Assembly (NCBI GenBank): GCA_963975425.1
Contig: CAXBGS010000007.1
Coordinates: 310,001 to 374,000, forward strand
Direction of reading: 5' to 3'
DNA: 64,000 nucleotides
DNA from: CAXBGS01 sp963975425
Lineage (GTDB): Bacteria; Planctomycetota; Planctomycetia; Pirellulales; Pirellulaceae
The first letter of the stretch is position 1. Every line of letters begins with the position of its first letter. Positions 1 to 8,443 of this stretch are shown one piece after another. A program made the position numbers and the translations under genes. The notes beneath the pieces are model-generated. The model was not told the origin of the DNA. It ran no database searches and was given only the letters and a program-made list of their open reading frames with translations.

Positions 1-1250
1 GCCGCGACAACCAGGAAACCACCCCACAGGCCGATCGTCGGCAACATGACAAAGCTCGCCGCAAGCGACCCCAAAGCCGCTCCCACCGCGTTGACCATCG
101 CAAGCGTTCCCACGGCTCGGCCCGTCGAATGGCTCCTCGCCAGTACCTGCCAAGTTGCCGGAAAGATCATCCCGCAGATCGTGACCGGCAGCATCACATA
201 GGCAAACACCAATATGAAACCGCGCAGCAAATGACCAACAAAGGTCTCGCCTGAAACGAAGTACTGCAATCGTGTGATGTTCACAAACAAGGCCAAGCAC
301 AAGCAGCAACTCACGGTAGCCGCGATCCCGCACCAAAACAGAATGGCATCGGGCTTGACGCGACGCATCAGCATGGCCACTAACGCAGCACCCACGGCCA
401 ACGCCAACAGAAACACGGCAACCACATTGCCGAATGTGTAAGTGCTGTTATGAAACACCAATGAGAATAATCGCGTGTACAGAATCTCAAGTGCCAGCGT
501 CGCAAAGCCACTGATCGCGGCGATTGCAATCGCCACTCTTTTCGTAGCGGAAGCCGCCAAGGCTTTCGGCGTCCCTGATCCCTCGACTCGCCCCTCCGAC
601 CGATCACCCCCCGCAACTTCTACAACTTGCCTGCGAGACACCCCGATCGCAACGACTCCCACCAACACACCGACCCCGGCCGCGACATAGCTGCTCCGAG
701 CCACCCCCACTTGGACCAACAACAAATAGGTGCAGACCAACGTTCCTGCCATCGCACCCGCCGTGTTGAGCGCATAGCCGAACGCGGCGCTACGGGTTGG
801 GTGACCTGAAACCCGAGCGAGTGCCTGAGACATCAGCGGCAAGGTCGCTCCGAGTGCCACTGTCGCTGGAAGCAAAAGCAACATCCCGATGCTTGCTCGA
901 CTAGCAAACTGCCAGGCCATGTTCTCGCTCGACATCCACTGGACGATCGCTTGCGACTGCAACCCATTCAGCAGCGTCGGAACGCAAACCGCCCAAGCTG
1001 CCGCAGCGATCTCGCAAACGCCAAACCACCGAAGTGAGTTTCTAGAAACCGAGAGCCTACCGCCAACGGAATAGCCAATGGCCAATCCAAGAAACAAACT
1101 CGCCAGCACGACGCTACCCGCCAGAACCGTGTGTCCAAACAACAATCCGGTTTGACGTGTCCAAGAGATTTCGTAAACCAGCGTGGTTGCCCCGGACACG
1201 AAGAACAGCAGCGGCAGCGTTGACACTGCACCTTTTAGTTTCGTATCCAT
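1..1250 (-). CDS. Spermidine-synthase-like integral membrane protein (partial, 5' part)
   Basis: An open frame runs on the minus strand from an ATG at 1250 off the left edge of the window, giving about 416 residues. It is strongly hydrophobic with roughly ten membrane segments. Two similar stretches, SGATTLVYEISWTRQ near the N-terminus and SGFATLALEILYTRLF in the middle, look like the internal repeat that starts each half of the membrane part of 'fused spermidine synthase' proteins. In that family a soluble spermidine-synthase-like (SAM-fold) domain follows the membrane part; here it would lie outside the window, so the catalytic function cannot be judged. A linker between the two halves contains a copy of a dispersed hairpin repeat (544-569) that is translated as part of the protein. 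The family call rests on hydrophobic pattern and the repeated motif only. An unrelated multi-pass transporter is the alternative. Confidence 0.72.
   Translation of the reverse strand, partial: MDTKLKGAVSTLPLLFFVSGATTLVYEISWTRQTGLLFGHTVLAGSVVLASLFLGLAIGYSVGGRLSVSRNSLRWFGVCEIAAAAWAVCVPTLLNGLQSQAIVQWMSSENMAWQFASRASIGMLLLLPATVALGATLPLMSQALARVSGHPTRSAAFGYALNTAGAMAGTLVCTYLLLVQVGVARSSYVAAGVGVLVGVVAIGVSRRQVVEVAGGDRSEGRVEGSGTPKALAASATKRVAIAIAAISGFATLALEILYTRLFSLVFHNSTYTFGNVVAVFLLALAVGAALVAMLMRRVKPDAILFWCGIAATVSCCLCLALFVNITRLQYFVSGETFVGHLLRGFILVFAYVMLPVTICGMIFPATWQVLARSHSTGRAVGTLAMVNAVGAALGSLAASFVMLPTIGLWGGFLVVA
544..569 (+). repeat. Dispersed hairpin repeat (REP-like), copy in CDS
   Basis: A 26-bp unit begins GTAGCGGAAG, has the loop GCCAA, and closes with GGCTTTCGG. 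Related units occur at 19336-19361, 19384-19409, 19841-19866, 19882-19907 and 21108-21133. This copy lies inside the coding region of the membrane protein, in the poorly conserved linker between its two halves. Confidence 0.7.
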
Positions 1251-1487
1251 CTATCGTCCTTGACCACTGGCTTTTCAGTGCAATATTTGCCTTGGAGGGT
1301 GTCGTCAGAGTGTAGACATTGCGTCATCGTTTTGACACAGCTAGTTCTCCGCTCCAAACTTCGCGGTTCTTCGGGATCCCCGTAAAACACGTGCTTCCGG
1401 AGGAGAGCGATCGAGCGGCACGTCACTTGCGTAAAGATGTCGAAGTCGTCTGTCCCCATAAAGCAACTTTCTAGCGAGCCAGTCTAA

Positions 1488-2189
1488 ATGAACCGAATCA
1501 TCCCTACTATCGGACTCCTTGTTGGCGGCTTCGCTGTAACGGCAAGCTCGGCATCAGCTCAGTACTACGGTCATGATCACCACGCCCACGCACACCACCA
1601 GCCGCACGCTCATTACAATGACGCGCCGTACCATGGCGGGCACGGCTATCACAACGATTACCACGGTGGCTATCACGCATCAGACTATCTGACCTACCCA
1701 GTCCATCCGCCCGTCTACGTGGACGCTGCTCCAATCTATGGTGCTCCCCTCTACGGTGAACCAGCGTATGTCGATTCGCTAGGAGGCGATTACGATTGCC
1801 CCAATTCAAGTTACTGTCCGCAGGCCGCAAACGAATACGGCCAGCCATACGCGCCGGAGCCTTTGCGTAGCCAGCCGAATGAATATGCCTACGGTCCAAC
1901 GCAGGGCTTGAACGATTCGTCGCACGACGGGCATGATCACTCGGGGCATGATCACGCTGGTCACGATCATTCCAATCTCGGCAACGCCTACACATCTCCG
2001 TCGCAACCGCAAGACCGGAGTTACGTCCCCGCACCTTCTCTGGGTCAATCTCCTCAGTTCCAGCCAGCACCTCAGCAGCAGCCCAACAGCTATTCCGACA
2101 CTCGCCCGAACTCACCCAACTCATCGCCAAGCCTACCAAAACACAGTGAAGCGCCCGTCCAAATGGACGGACCTCCGCCTCAGATTTGA
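1488..2189 (+). CDS. Secreted His-rich, Pro/Gln/Tyr-rich protein
   Basis: A 233-residue protein. Residues 1-24 form a signal peptide (positive start, hydrophobic core, ASSASA then Q). The mature part starts with a dense His cluster (GHDHHAHAHHQ and further HGGHGYHND repeats, residues about 28-65). A second cluster of HDGHDHSGHDHAGHDHS type lies at about residues 146-162. The C-terminal third is low-complexity Pro/Gln/Ser. No known enzymatic domain is visible. His clusters of this kind usually bind Zn, Ni or Cu in the periplasm, so a metal-buffering role is plausible given the metal-resistance block later in the window, but this is inference. A similar smaller His-rich secreted protein is at 14225-14590. 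Confidence 0.75.
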   Translation: MNRIIPTIGLLVGGFAVTASSASAQYYGHDHHAHAHHQPHAHYNDAPYHGGHGYHNDYHGGYHASDYLTYPVHPPVYVDAAPIYGAPLYGEPAYVDSLGGDYDCPNSSYCPQAANEYGQPYAPEPLRSQPNEYAYGPTQGLNDSSHDGHDHSGHDHAGHDHSNLGNAYTSPSQPQDRSYVPAPSLGQSPQFQPAPQQQPNSYSDTRPNSPNSSPSLPKHSEAPVQMDGPPPQI

Positions 2190-2266
2190 AATGCAAAACT
2201 GGAGTGACTACTACAGACTCTATGGAGATGAGGGTATTGTTTAGCGAGACAGCATTGCTGCTGGTG

Positions 2267-3115
2267 TTACTCCAAACTCGGAATCTCCATCAATTTCCAC
2301 TCGTCTGGTATGTTAAACGGAAACTGACCTGCAACGGAGACCGGCTCACCGGAAGTTGGGTTGGTCTCGTCATTCCCAACCTCATCGTTTACTTTCGATG
2401 CCACGTAAGCCACCGGTTCATATCCAAGTAAGCTTACCGGATCCATAAATTGTAGGCGGCAATAGCAATTTGGATCGGATTGATTGCTAAAAAAACGGTC
2501 GAGTTGACCAGCAACTTTTGTTGGGAGACGCATCCGAGTTTTCGACTCCTTTCCACAGGCTTGAGCAAGTTCCTCAGAAGTGCAGATGTCGGTCAGCGGA
2601 ATGCAGATTCCCTCGCTGCGTGGGATATCACAAATCATATACGCGGTGTCCTGAACCTGAAAGATTGCCAGTACAGGTCCTCTCACATTTTGGGAACCGG
2701 TCGTCAGCCTATTCTGTTTCGCTAACGGTTGTAACTTGCCGTAGGGAGTACCGGTCGTGGCTTCGTGTTGAATCTCGAGCAAACGTTTTGCATCTCTCGG
2801 CGTCGTGTTCAGGGAAGCGGTAAACGCGGTATCGTAGTACTGCCGCAAGAACGACAGCGAACCGAGGCTGATTATCTCACTATCACTAGCGCGATTGAGG
2901 GCTAAACGGTTCAAGCTTAGCAGAAGCTCGACATCTTCGCTTTTCTTCAGTCGAACGGTCTCGTTGCCATACTCAATCAGATTGCGTGAAGCAAACATCA
3001 TCAATTCAAGCTGATCGCGGTGGGCTGACGTACCTGCGAGATCACGCAGTGTGTGAATCGCTGTTCGCATGTTTTCTGTGACGCTCAGCGTCGACGATTC
3101 AGCCACGTTCAGCTG
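2267..3115 (-). pseudogene. Unknown protein, N-terminus lost at IS1380 remnant
   Basis: The minus frame is open to 3517, but the part upstream of about 3110 is only the antisense of the transposase. The real coding portion is about 280 residues with normal amino-acid composition, ending at 2267. It reads as a soluble protein rich in Leu and Ser/Thr, with no motif I recognise. An in-frame ATG at 3070 could still give a 267-residue product. The most economical reading is that an IS1380-type element inserted in or deleted into this gene and removed its 5' end. The exact junction, about 3100-3125, is an estimate from where transposase homology starts on the other strand. Confidence 0.5.
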
Positions 3116-4234
3116 ATTGAGGTGATGCAAGCGATCAATCGTCTCCGGCAGAAGGTTTGGAAACAGCAAGAAGACAGCTTCTTCGATTGTGCGACGATCG
3201 AAGCGGACGGCACAATCGTGGAAACCGCTGCTGAGAAGAAAGAAGGGATCGGGATCAGCTACAAGGGGAAGTGGGGCTATCATCCGCTCGTTGTGACGCT
3301 CGCCGAAACCCAGGAACTGCTTTACCTCCACAATCGCCCAGGCAATCAAGTCAGCGAGCAAGACTCGGCTTTCTTCTACGACCTTGCAATCGAGCAATGC
3401 AAGAAGGCGGGCTTTCAAAAAATTGTTTTGCGTGGAGACACAGCGTTCTCTTCCACCGAACACTTGGATCGCTGGGATGATTCGGGAGTGAAGTTTGTCC
3501 TTGGCTACTCGGCGCATCAGAACCTTTGCAAAACCGCCGATTCCTTACCGAAAAACGCTTGGAAACGCCTCGATCGATCCCCAGCGAGTCCAACACAGAA
3601 AGCGACGCGTGCCAGACGCTCGAAAGTCAAAGAAGCGATCGTGATCGCAAATGGCTACAAGAACAAACGGCTCACCGGCGAGAGTTACGCAGAGTTCGAG
3701 TATCGTCCTACGGCATGCGAGAAGTCGTACCGGATGGTTGTGGTGCGCAAAGACATCGATGTAACCAGCGGGCAGCAGTTGTTGTTCTCTGAAGAGAAAT
3801 ACTTCTTTTACATCAGCAACGAGCCTTCCGACGAAGTGTCTGCTCGGGAAGTGATTCGAGCGGGCAACAAGCGTTGCAACCAAGAGAATACGATCAGCCA
3901 ACTGGGCGCCAGTGGAGCGCTGAGTGCGCCGCTGGACAATCTAGAGAGCAACCTGGCGTACATGGTGTTCGCGTCACTGGCTTGGACGTTGAAAACCTGG
4001 AGCGGCATGCTGATTCGGGTCAAAGGCAATGAAGGCCAGCGGCGAGTCCGACGCGAAACACGCAATCAGATCATCCGGATGGAATTCTGGACTTACTTGA
4101 ACTCGCTGATGCTGCTTCCGGCACAGATCATTCGTTCATCACGCCGTCGCATCTTCCGATTGTTGACGTATCGACCGACGGTGGACTTACTGCTGACGAT
4201 GCATGATCACATCCGTCATCCACTACGCTGCTGA
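3053..4234 (+). CDS. IS1380-family transposase, N-terminally truncated
   Basis: The 393-residue frame carries the central and C-terminal parts of an IS1380-type DDE transposase. Recognisable features are EADGTIVETAAEKKEG around the first catalytic Asp, YKGKWGYHPLVVTLAET, the LRGDTAFSSTEHLDRW block around the second Asp, and the C-terminal region NLAYMVFASLAWTLK. Family members are usually about 430-460 residues. The N-terminal DNA-binding part is missing here, and homology only becomes clear from about residue 22 (VMQAINRLRQKVW). The listed ATG at 3053 lies in sequence belonging to the neighbouring broken gene. The enzyme is therefore probably inactive. No clear terminal inverted repeats were found on either side. 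Confidence 0.82.
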   Translation: MNRCSHVFCDAQRRRFSHVQLIEVMQAINRLRQKVWKQQEDSFFDCATIEADGTIVETAAEKKEGIGISYKGKWGYHPLVVTLAETQELLYLHNRPGNQVSEQDSAFFYDLAIEQCKKAGFQKIVLRGDTAFSSTEHLDRWDDSGVKFVLGYSAHQNLCKTADSLPKNAWKRLDRSPASPTQKATRARRSKVKEAIVIANGYKNKRLTGESYAEFEYRPTACEKSYRMVVVRKDIDVTSGQQLLFSEEKYFFYISNEPSDEVSAREVIRAGNKRCNQENTISQLGASGALSAPLDNLESNLAYMVFASLAWTLKTWSGMLIRVKGNEGQRRVRRETRNQIIRMEFWTYLNSLMLLPAQIIRSSRRRIFRLLTYRPTVDLLLTMHDHIRHPLRC

Positions 4235-4260
4235 CGACTGAAATACCGAAGCCGAAGTCT
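3110..4260 (+). mobile_element. IS1380-type insertion sequence remnant
   Basis: The extent is approximate and covers the truncated transposase and a short 3' flank. A hairpin CCGAAG...CTTCGG lies just downstream of the stop codon. The left end is missing, as judged from the transposase truncation and the interrupted minus-strand gene. The right end could not be fixed. Confidence 0.5.
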
Positions 4261-4378
4261 GGATGCTTCGGTCCGCCGCAACGCCTAACCCGACAAGAAA
4301 ACAAACCATGCGAAAAACCACGACGAGCAAGCGACAAGCCGGGCAACCGGTCCGCCACGAATTTCACCCGCAAAACGG

Positions 4379-5992
4379 TCAAAACCTCAGTCCATGCTCG
4401 CTTGATTGAGGACTAGTCAACGATGTAACGTAGGTTGTTGTCGAACCTCCAACAGTAACGATGACCGTATACATGCCATTCGACCTCGATATTTTCATTG
4501 TCATCGTTTGCCCGCCCTTCGGAGCTGCCCTTAGATCGGCAAGTGTCGCTGAGCCGTATCCGTATGGTATACCGGTGATCAGACTATTTGCGTTCTCGAC
4601 AGTCCAATTTCGGACCGATCCGTTCGCAGGTGAATCGTCCCATAGCTGCACGTCACCGGCGGCAGACACGGCGCCCCCGAGATCTACAGCCTGCCCATCC
4701 ACGATTGCCTTCACTGGTCCGTTGCCCGCATCATTCAAGGCGTCTAGAACCGCTTGGGTATCGAATATCTGAACCTCCATTTTGCCACCCGGTTCGGCGA
4801 TAAACACACCGCTATTGTCAAAGAACCCTGGCTTGTACAGATTGGCTCGAGTCACATCCGTGTATACTCCAGTTGCGATTCGTTCGTTCCCAACAAAGTT
4901 AAATTCTATGGTCACCTCGATCTCGGAACCGTCCCAAGTGCCCCCAAACATTTCGTCGAGATTGAGCGAAGCAACATCCTTATTTACTTCATCCCCCTCC
5001 CATCCGAAGTTCGTAGAAATTGGGGCCTCTGTACGAATGTCGCCAACATTGCCATTGATGACATCCACCAATGGCACAGATATCTGCCATGCTGGACCAA
5101 GTACAAATCCATTCCACGTCAGCGTGTTTTTCTGTGAATCCCAATTGGATGAAGGATCCTGATTAGGCCAGACAACCGTTTCGATCCCCAACATGACGGT
5201 GTCGCGCAGTGCAAAATCACTGTCATCAACGGAACTATTTACATCCGTTCGCACTCGCAGGAAAACATCCCGCTTCCCAACCGCTTGACCCTCGGCAAAC
5301 GCGATTCTGGGTGGTTTCGTTCCTCCTTCTTCAAAAACGTGCCACTTTACGGTGTCGCCGCCCTGAATTGTGTAGGTTGCAACTCGGTCCGCCAAAATCG
5401 GAGCCTTCGACGTGTTCGCGTGTAGCTCAACGCCAGTAACTGCACCAAACCAAATTTCGTACTCTTCTCCTAGCTGGTCCAGATTTCCCCACTTGAGCGC
5501 CAGCTCTGCGAAATCGTCGTCCGTCTTGTCAGAATACTGACTTGGGCCGTCAGTGGTGTCTGGCTTCCCATTGACGTTATCGTCGTCCGTGTTAACGAAG
5601 ATCCGTTTACCGTCAAGATCGCCCCGGTTCGAGACACTGCGCTCAATCTGATCCTCTGCATCAGTTCCGTCAATTCGACCATTGTTGTTTGAGTCTGTGT
5701 CTAGATCAACGTAGGGATCACCGTTTGAGCACGTGTTGGCCGAGGCGAAGTTGGTGAAGTAGTACGGTCCAGATTCGCAATTTCCACCGCCATCATCGGC
5801 AATGAGGCCCGCATCCACGTCATCGCGATCCTCACCCTCTTCAAGGTAAAGCGTGTACCACGGTGCATCGCTATCGATGTCGTGATCGTAATGAGCGTGT
5901 TGGATGGTGAATCCGTAGCCAACAGGGGCGGAGAACGCTACGCCGTCACTCACCCTCATACAGGTCGTCGAAGCTGTAGTTCCCACCTGCAT
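4379..5992 (-). pseudogene. C-terminal part of surface protein (split from 5946-6854 by a frameshift)
   Basis: This frame continues the protein of 5946-6854 after a one-base shift near 5948. It starts within the tail of an SdrD B-like (Cna-B type) domain: the sequence FSAPVGYGFTIQHAHYD directly completes the YSFDDLYEGE end of the upstream frame. It then runs through Asp-rich stretches (DTDSNNNGRIDGTDAEDQ, NTDDDNVNGKPDTTDG) that may bind calcium, followed by a long beta-rich region without a motif I can name. The ATG at 5992 is an artefact of the overlapping frame; the true contribution starts at about 5945. With the N-terminal part the protein would be about 826 residues. It is probably secreted or surface-attached. 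Confidence 0.65.
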
Positions 5993-6854
5993 CGGTCTCT
6001 TCGTGGTCCAAGTACGTCCAACTGCTGCCGTTCCACTGGTACAGCGTTACGAGAACATCTTCGACGCCTTGTTCGCCAGATGACTGAATTCCGTCGCCGT
6101 TTGCATCCAACCACGCCCAATCGCTGATGCTGCCCGTTTCGGGTTGGCTCGTGGACGTTGACGTACTGGTTGACGTCGATGTTTCTGTCGGAGTGGACGT
6201 GCTTGTCGAGGTGGACGTATGAGCGCAGGTGGCTGTCGAAGTATGCGTCGATGTGCAAGTGTGCGTCGATGTTGGGGTGCTGGTCGACGTCGACGTGCTC
6301 GTCGAAGTCGATGTGCTAGTGCTGGTCGAAGTCGGCGTGCTGGTGGACGTCGATGTCGACGTACCAGTTGATGTCGAACTCGATGACGAACCTGATGAAC
6401 TTGGCGAATAGCTGGAACTCGGGGTGCCGTAATTGCTGCTCGATGGTGAATAGCTGAACGCCGAAGCCATCGGAGCGGCCGACTCGGACTGCGACTCGAA
6501 TCGTTCCGGCGTGTAGTTCAGAACGCCGAGGCGCGGCTCGGTTTCTTGTCCCATCGAACCGAAGACGGCATCGATGTCGTCCACCGTGACTTCGCCATCC
6601 TGATTCGCGTCCGCGTACGGGTTGTCCTCAAATCGGGTGCTGTCGGCCAGAACGTTGATGACTTGGAGTACGTCGACTGGCGAGACGAATCCGTCGCCGT
6701 TGACGTCAGGCCGAACCTCACGAGCCACATTCGTCGGCGTCGCCGTGGCAACAGCGAGGTCAGCGGCGAACAAACGCCGGGATTGCAATGTTTCCACGCG
6801 GAGGGGGCGTCTACGGGACCACGTGCGGCCTGCGGTCGATGAGCGATTGGCCAA
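5946..6854 (-). CDS. Dockerin/Ser-Thr-repeat surface protein, N-terminal part
   Basis: A 302-residue frame. The basic N-terminus carries LRVETLQSRRLFAADLA, a planctomycete export-associated leader like the LEPRxLL type. Residues about 45-105 form a dockerin type I-like pair of calcium loops (DVNGDGFVSPVDVLQVINVL and ADANQDGEVTVDDIDAVF). A low-complexity Ser/Thr stretch with scattered His and Cys follows (about residues 140-240), then a domain starting WAWLDANGDGIQSSGEQG, typical of SdrD B-like repeats. It ends abruptly at DLYEGE followed by TGA. The next frame continues the same domain, so one extra base near 5948 breaks the gene. It is a close paralogue of 8444-10387 up to the end of the Ser/Thr stretch. 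The C-terminal domains differ. Confidence 0.75.
   Translation of the reverse strand: MANRSSTAGRTWSRRRPLRVETLQSRRLFAADLAVATATPTNVAREVRPDVNGDGFVSPVDVLQVINVLADSTRFEDNPYADANQDGEVTVDDIDAVFGSMGQETEPRLGVLNYTPERFESQSESAAPMASAFSYSPSSSNYGTPSSSYSPSSSGSSSSSTSTGTSTSTSTSTPTSTSTSTSTSTSTSTSTSTPTSTHTCTSTHTSTATCAHTSTSTSTSTPTETSTSTSTSTSTSQPETGSISDWAWLDANGDGIQSSGEQGVEDVLVTLYQWNGSSWTYLDHEETDAGGNYSFDDLYEGE
6150..6390 (-). repeat. Ser-Thr codon repeat tract, degraded copy
   Basis: Low-complexity coding repeat (GTCGACGTCGATGT-like on the plus strand) encoding alternating Ser-Thr with occasional Pro, His and Cys. It is paralogous to the tract at about 9600-9830. It is a slippage-prone minisatellite-like tract inside the gene, not a CRISPR. 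Confidence 0.8.
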
Positions 6855-6968
6855 AATGATCCCCCCGGATCAAGGTGCGAGTGTGCGGATTTTCGGTTCC
6901 GAATGAGACACGCGGAGGACGCAGAAAGTTCCCGCAGAATTTTTGTCTGGAGGTACAATTCGACTGAC

Positions 6969-7325
6969 TCAATTGCTAGCGGTCCGTGTGATCTCAGGCG
7001 ACCGATACCCAAATCTCTGCATGACACTTTCGTGCGCCGTGGCAATCTGGGTGATCTGCAACTCAGTCAGCGTTTCTCGCCAACGCTCTGCTTTGCCGCT
7101 GCGAAAAAACGTCCCGCTCGTGCTTTTCTTGCTTCGTTCGCCAAAGCCGGCTTCCTTTTCTCGCTTTTGCAAACGACTGAAATCGGTCTCCGCGATTGCA
7201 CGTTCGATTCGCTCGCGATCAGGATCCCAACCCAGAAAGGTCCAAACGTTGCGGAACGTAATCTCGGTGCGGGCCAGCAGGTCTTCGTAGCAAATTACGT
7301 GAACCCAAAGGCTTCCGCATCCCAC
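6969..7325 (-). pseudogene. Sulfotransferase 3' fragment (duplicate of 10455-11315)
   Basis: Of 118 residues in this frame, about 110 closely match the C-terminal part of the intact sulfotransferase at 10455-11315. Matches include CYEDLLARTEITFRNV, FLGWDPDRERIERAIAETDF and RLQKREKEAGFGER. Homology starts at VHVICYEDLL, about residue 190 of the intact enzyme. The PAPS-binding N-terminus is absent, so the fragment cannot be active. It sits just upstream of the dockerin protein in the same relative position as the intact pair. It therefore marks one end of a segmental duplication, with a junction at about 7310-7330. Confidence 0.8.
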
Positions 7326-7364
7326 GGCGATGGCGACGCCTCTGGGTGAATGCGTTTCTGATTG

Positions 7365-7952
7365 CTACTGTGCGCGCAGCTCTATAGGCACAGCCTTTGA
7401 TTCCGCAAGGCGATCAGTGTTACCCGGATCATTCCCGAAATTCGACAACAGAAAATTTTTCGTCACCACAAGTCGAAGAAAGTAATTTCCAGGGGGTAAC
7501 TCGCGACCCTTGGAGAAACGGGTGCGTGGAACATAGCCCGCACTGTAACAACCAATCTGAGACCGGCAAATTCCGTTTTCACGAAGTAGAACCCAGAATG
7601 TGTCAGAGGGGGGGATCGCCGAGCCTCCCTCGGTTGCAAAAAGGTTTCCGATTCGTTTCCTGTTTTGATCGAGCAACTCTAGTTGAACAACCTCCATGCT
7701 TCCTACTTTTCCCCTTAGACGTCCCAATGGATCGAAGACACGGACATCCGCCTCGCTCGTGTTCTCGACGGATAGTGTTGCAATTATCTTTTCGCCAATT
7801 TCCCAACTCCCGTGGTCAAGTTTGCATGACACACGAAGATGTGCATCCTCCTGACGCACGTCTGCAACGACTGAAATCAAATCTTCGCTCCAGCAGACGC
7901 CTTGGCACAAAAAGGTTACGACGGCTGAGCAAAACAATTTTCGGATAATCAT
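7365..7952 (-). CDS. Secreted protein of unknown function
   Basis: A 195-residue protein with an N-terminal signal peptide (LFCSAVVTFLCQGVCW, cleavage after about residue 22). The mature part appears all-beta: VSCKLDHGSWEIGEKIIATLSVENTS resembles the opening of an immunoglobulin-like or intermolecular-interaction fold, and the C-terminal LPPGNYFLRLVVTKN is an extracellular beta-strand style. No catalytic motif is visible. Its ATG overlaps the stop of the upstream gene by 4 bp (7949-7952, ATGA), so the two are translationally coupled. Both lie inside the duplicated sulfotransferase/dockerin module region. The function is unknown. Confidence 0.72.
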   Translation of the reverse strand: MIIRKLFCSAVVTFLCQGVCWSEDLISVVADVRQEDAHLRVSCKLDHGSWEIGEKIIATLSVENTSEADVRVFDPLGRLRGKVGSMEVVQLELLDQNRKRIGNLFATEGGSAIPPSDTFWVLLRENGICRSQIGCYSAGYVPRTRFSKGRELPPGNYFLRLVVTKNFLLSNFGNDPGNTDRLAESKAVPIELRAQ

Positions 7953-8437
7953 TCGTGCACCACAATTTCATGGGACTTGCTTACGCAAAGAATCTCGCTC
8001 GAATCCATATCGCCAGTCAAGACACTTTTGAAGTACGTGGCTTTCACGACGTAATCCCCTGCAGGCAATGAAAACGTCTTGCCGTCTACCTGACCCGTTG
8101 GTACCAAGAAAGCCCGACCTACTGACCCGGTTCTGGGTATGCGCACTGGGTCCGTGTCGAGTACAGCCGGATTTTTTGAAGCAGCCAAATCCTTCAAGAC
8201 TTTGCCTTCCTCGTCCAATATTACAACACTAGCGGGTACATAGTAGCTGTTATCGAGGAAAGGATTGTATGCTGGCGTCATGCCAGTTTCGCAGGCAAGT
8301 AGCACCGTGAATGTCACATCTTGTCCGCGACTAACCCTTGAGTCTCCCTCTATGAGCACCTTTGGGGTGCCATGGGATGTAGGAACCAAGGGAGGGACCA
8401 AGTAAAGTAAAAAGATTAGCGGATAAGCCATCGTCAA
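7949..8437 (-). CDS. Secreted protein of unknown function
   Basis: A 162-residue protein with a hydrophobic N-terminal signal (YPLIFLLYLVPPLVPTSHG). The mature part reads like a single beta-sandwich, with RGQDVTFTVLLACETG and LPAGDYVVKATYFKS. Similar phrasing (RELPPGNYFLRL in the next gene) suggests the two are distant paralogues or at least share a fold. It starts 6 bp after the stop of the dockerin protein (8444) and overlaps the following gene by 4 bp, so the three probably form one transcript. No enzyme motif is visible. Confidence 0.7.
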   Translation of the reverse strand: MTMAYPLIFLLYLVPPLVPTSHGTPKVLIEGDSRVSRGQDVTFTVLLACETGMTPAYNPFLDNSYYVPASVVILDEEGKVLKDLAASKNPAVLDTDPVRIPRTGSVGRAFLVPTGQVDGKTFSLPAGDYVVKATYFKSVLTGDMDSSEILCVSKSHEIVVHE

Positions 8438-8443
8438 ACCTGT

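Noticed and set aside
1235..1459. 74-residue minus frame between the membrane protein and the His-rich gene
   Set aside because: Composition is not protein-like, it overlaps the start of the membrane protein gene, and no domain is visible.
3115..3517. N-terminal 135 residues of the minus-strand frame 2267-3517
   Set aside because: This part is exactly antisense to conserved transposase sequence; only the portion below about 3115 looks coding.
6150..6390. Short regular repeats that resemble a CRISPR or satellite
   Set aside because: They are in-frame Ser-Thr codon repeats with no spacers; the same tract exists in an intact paralogous gene.
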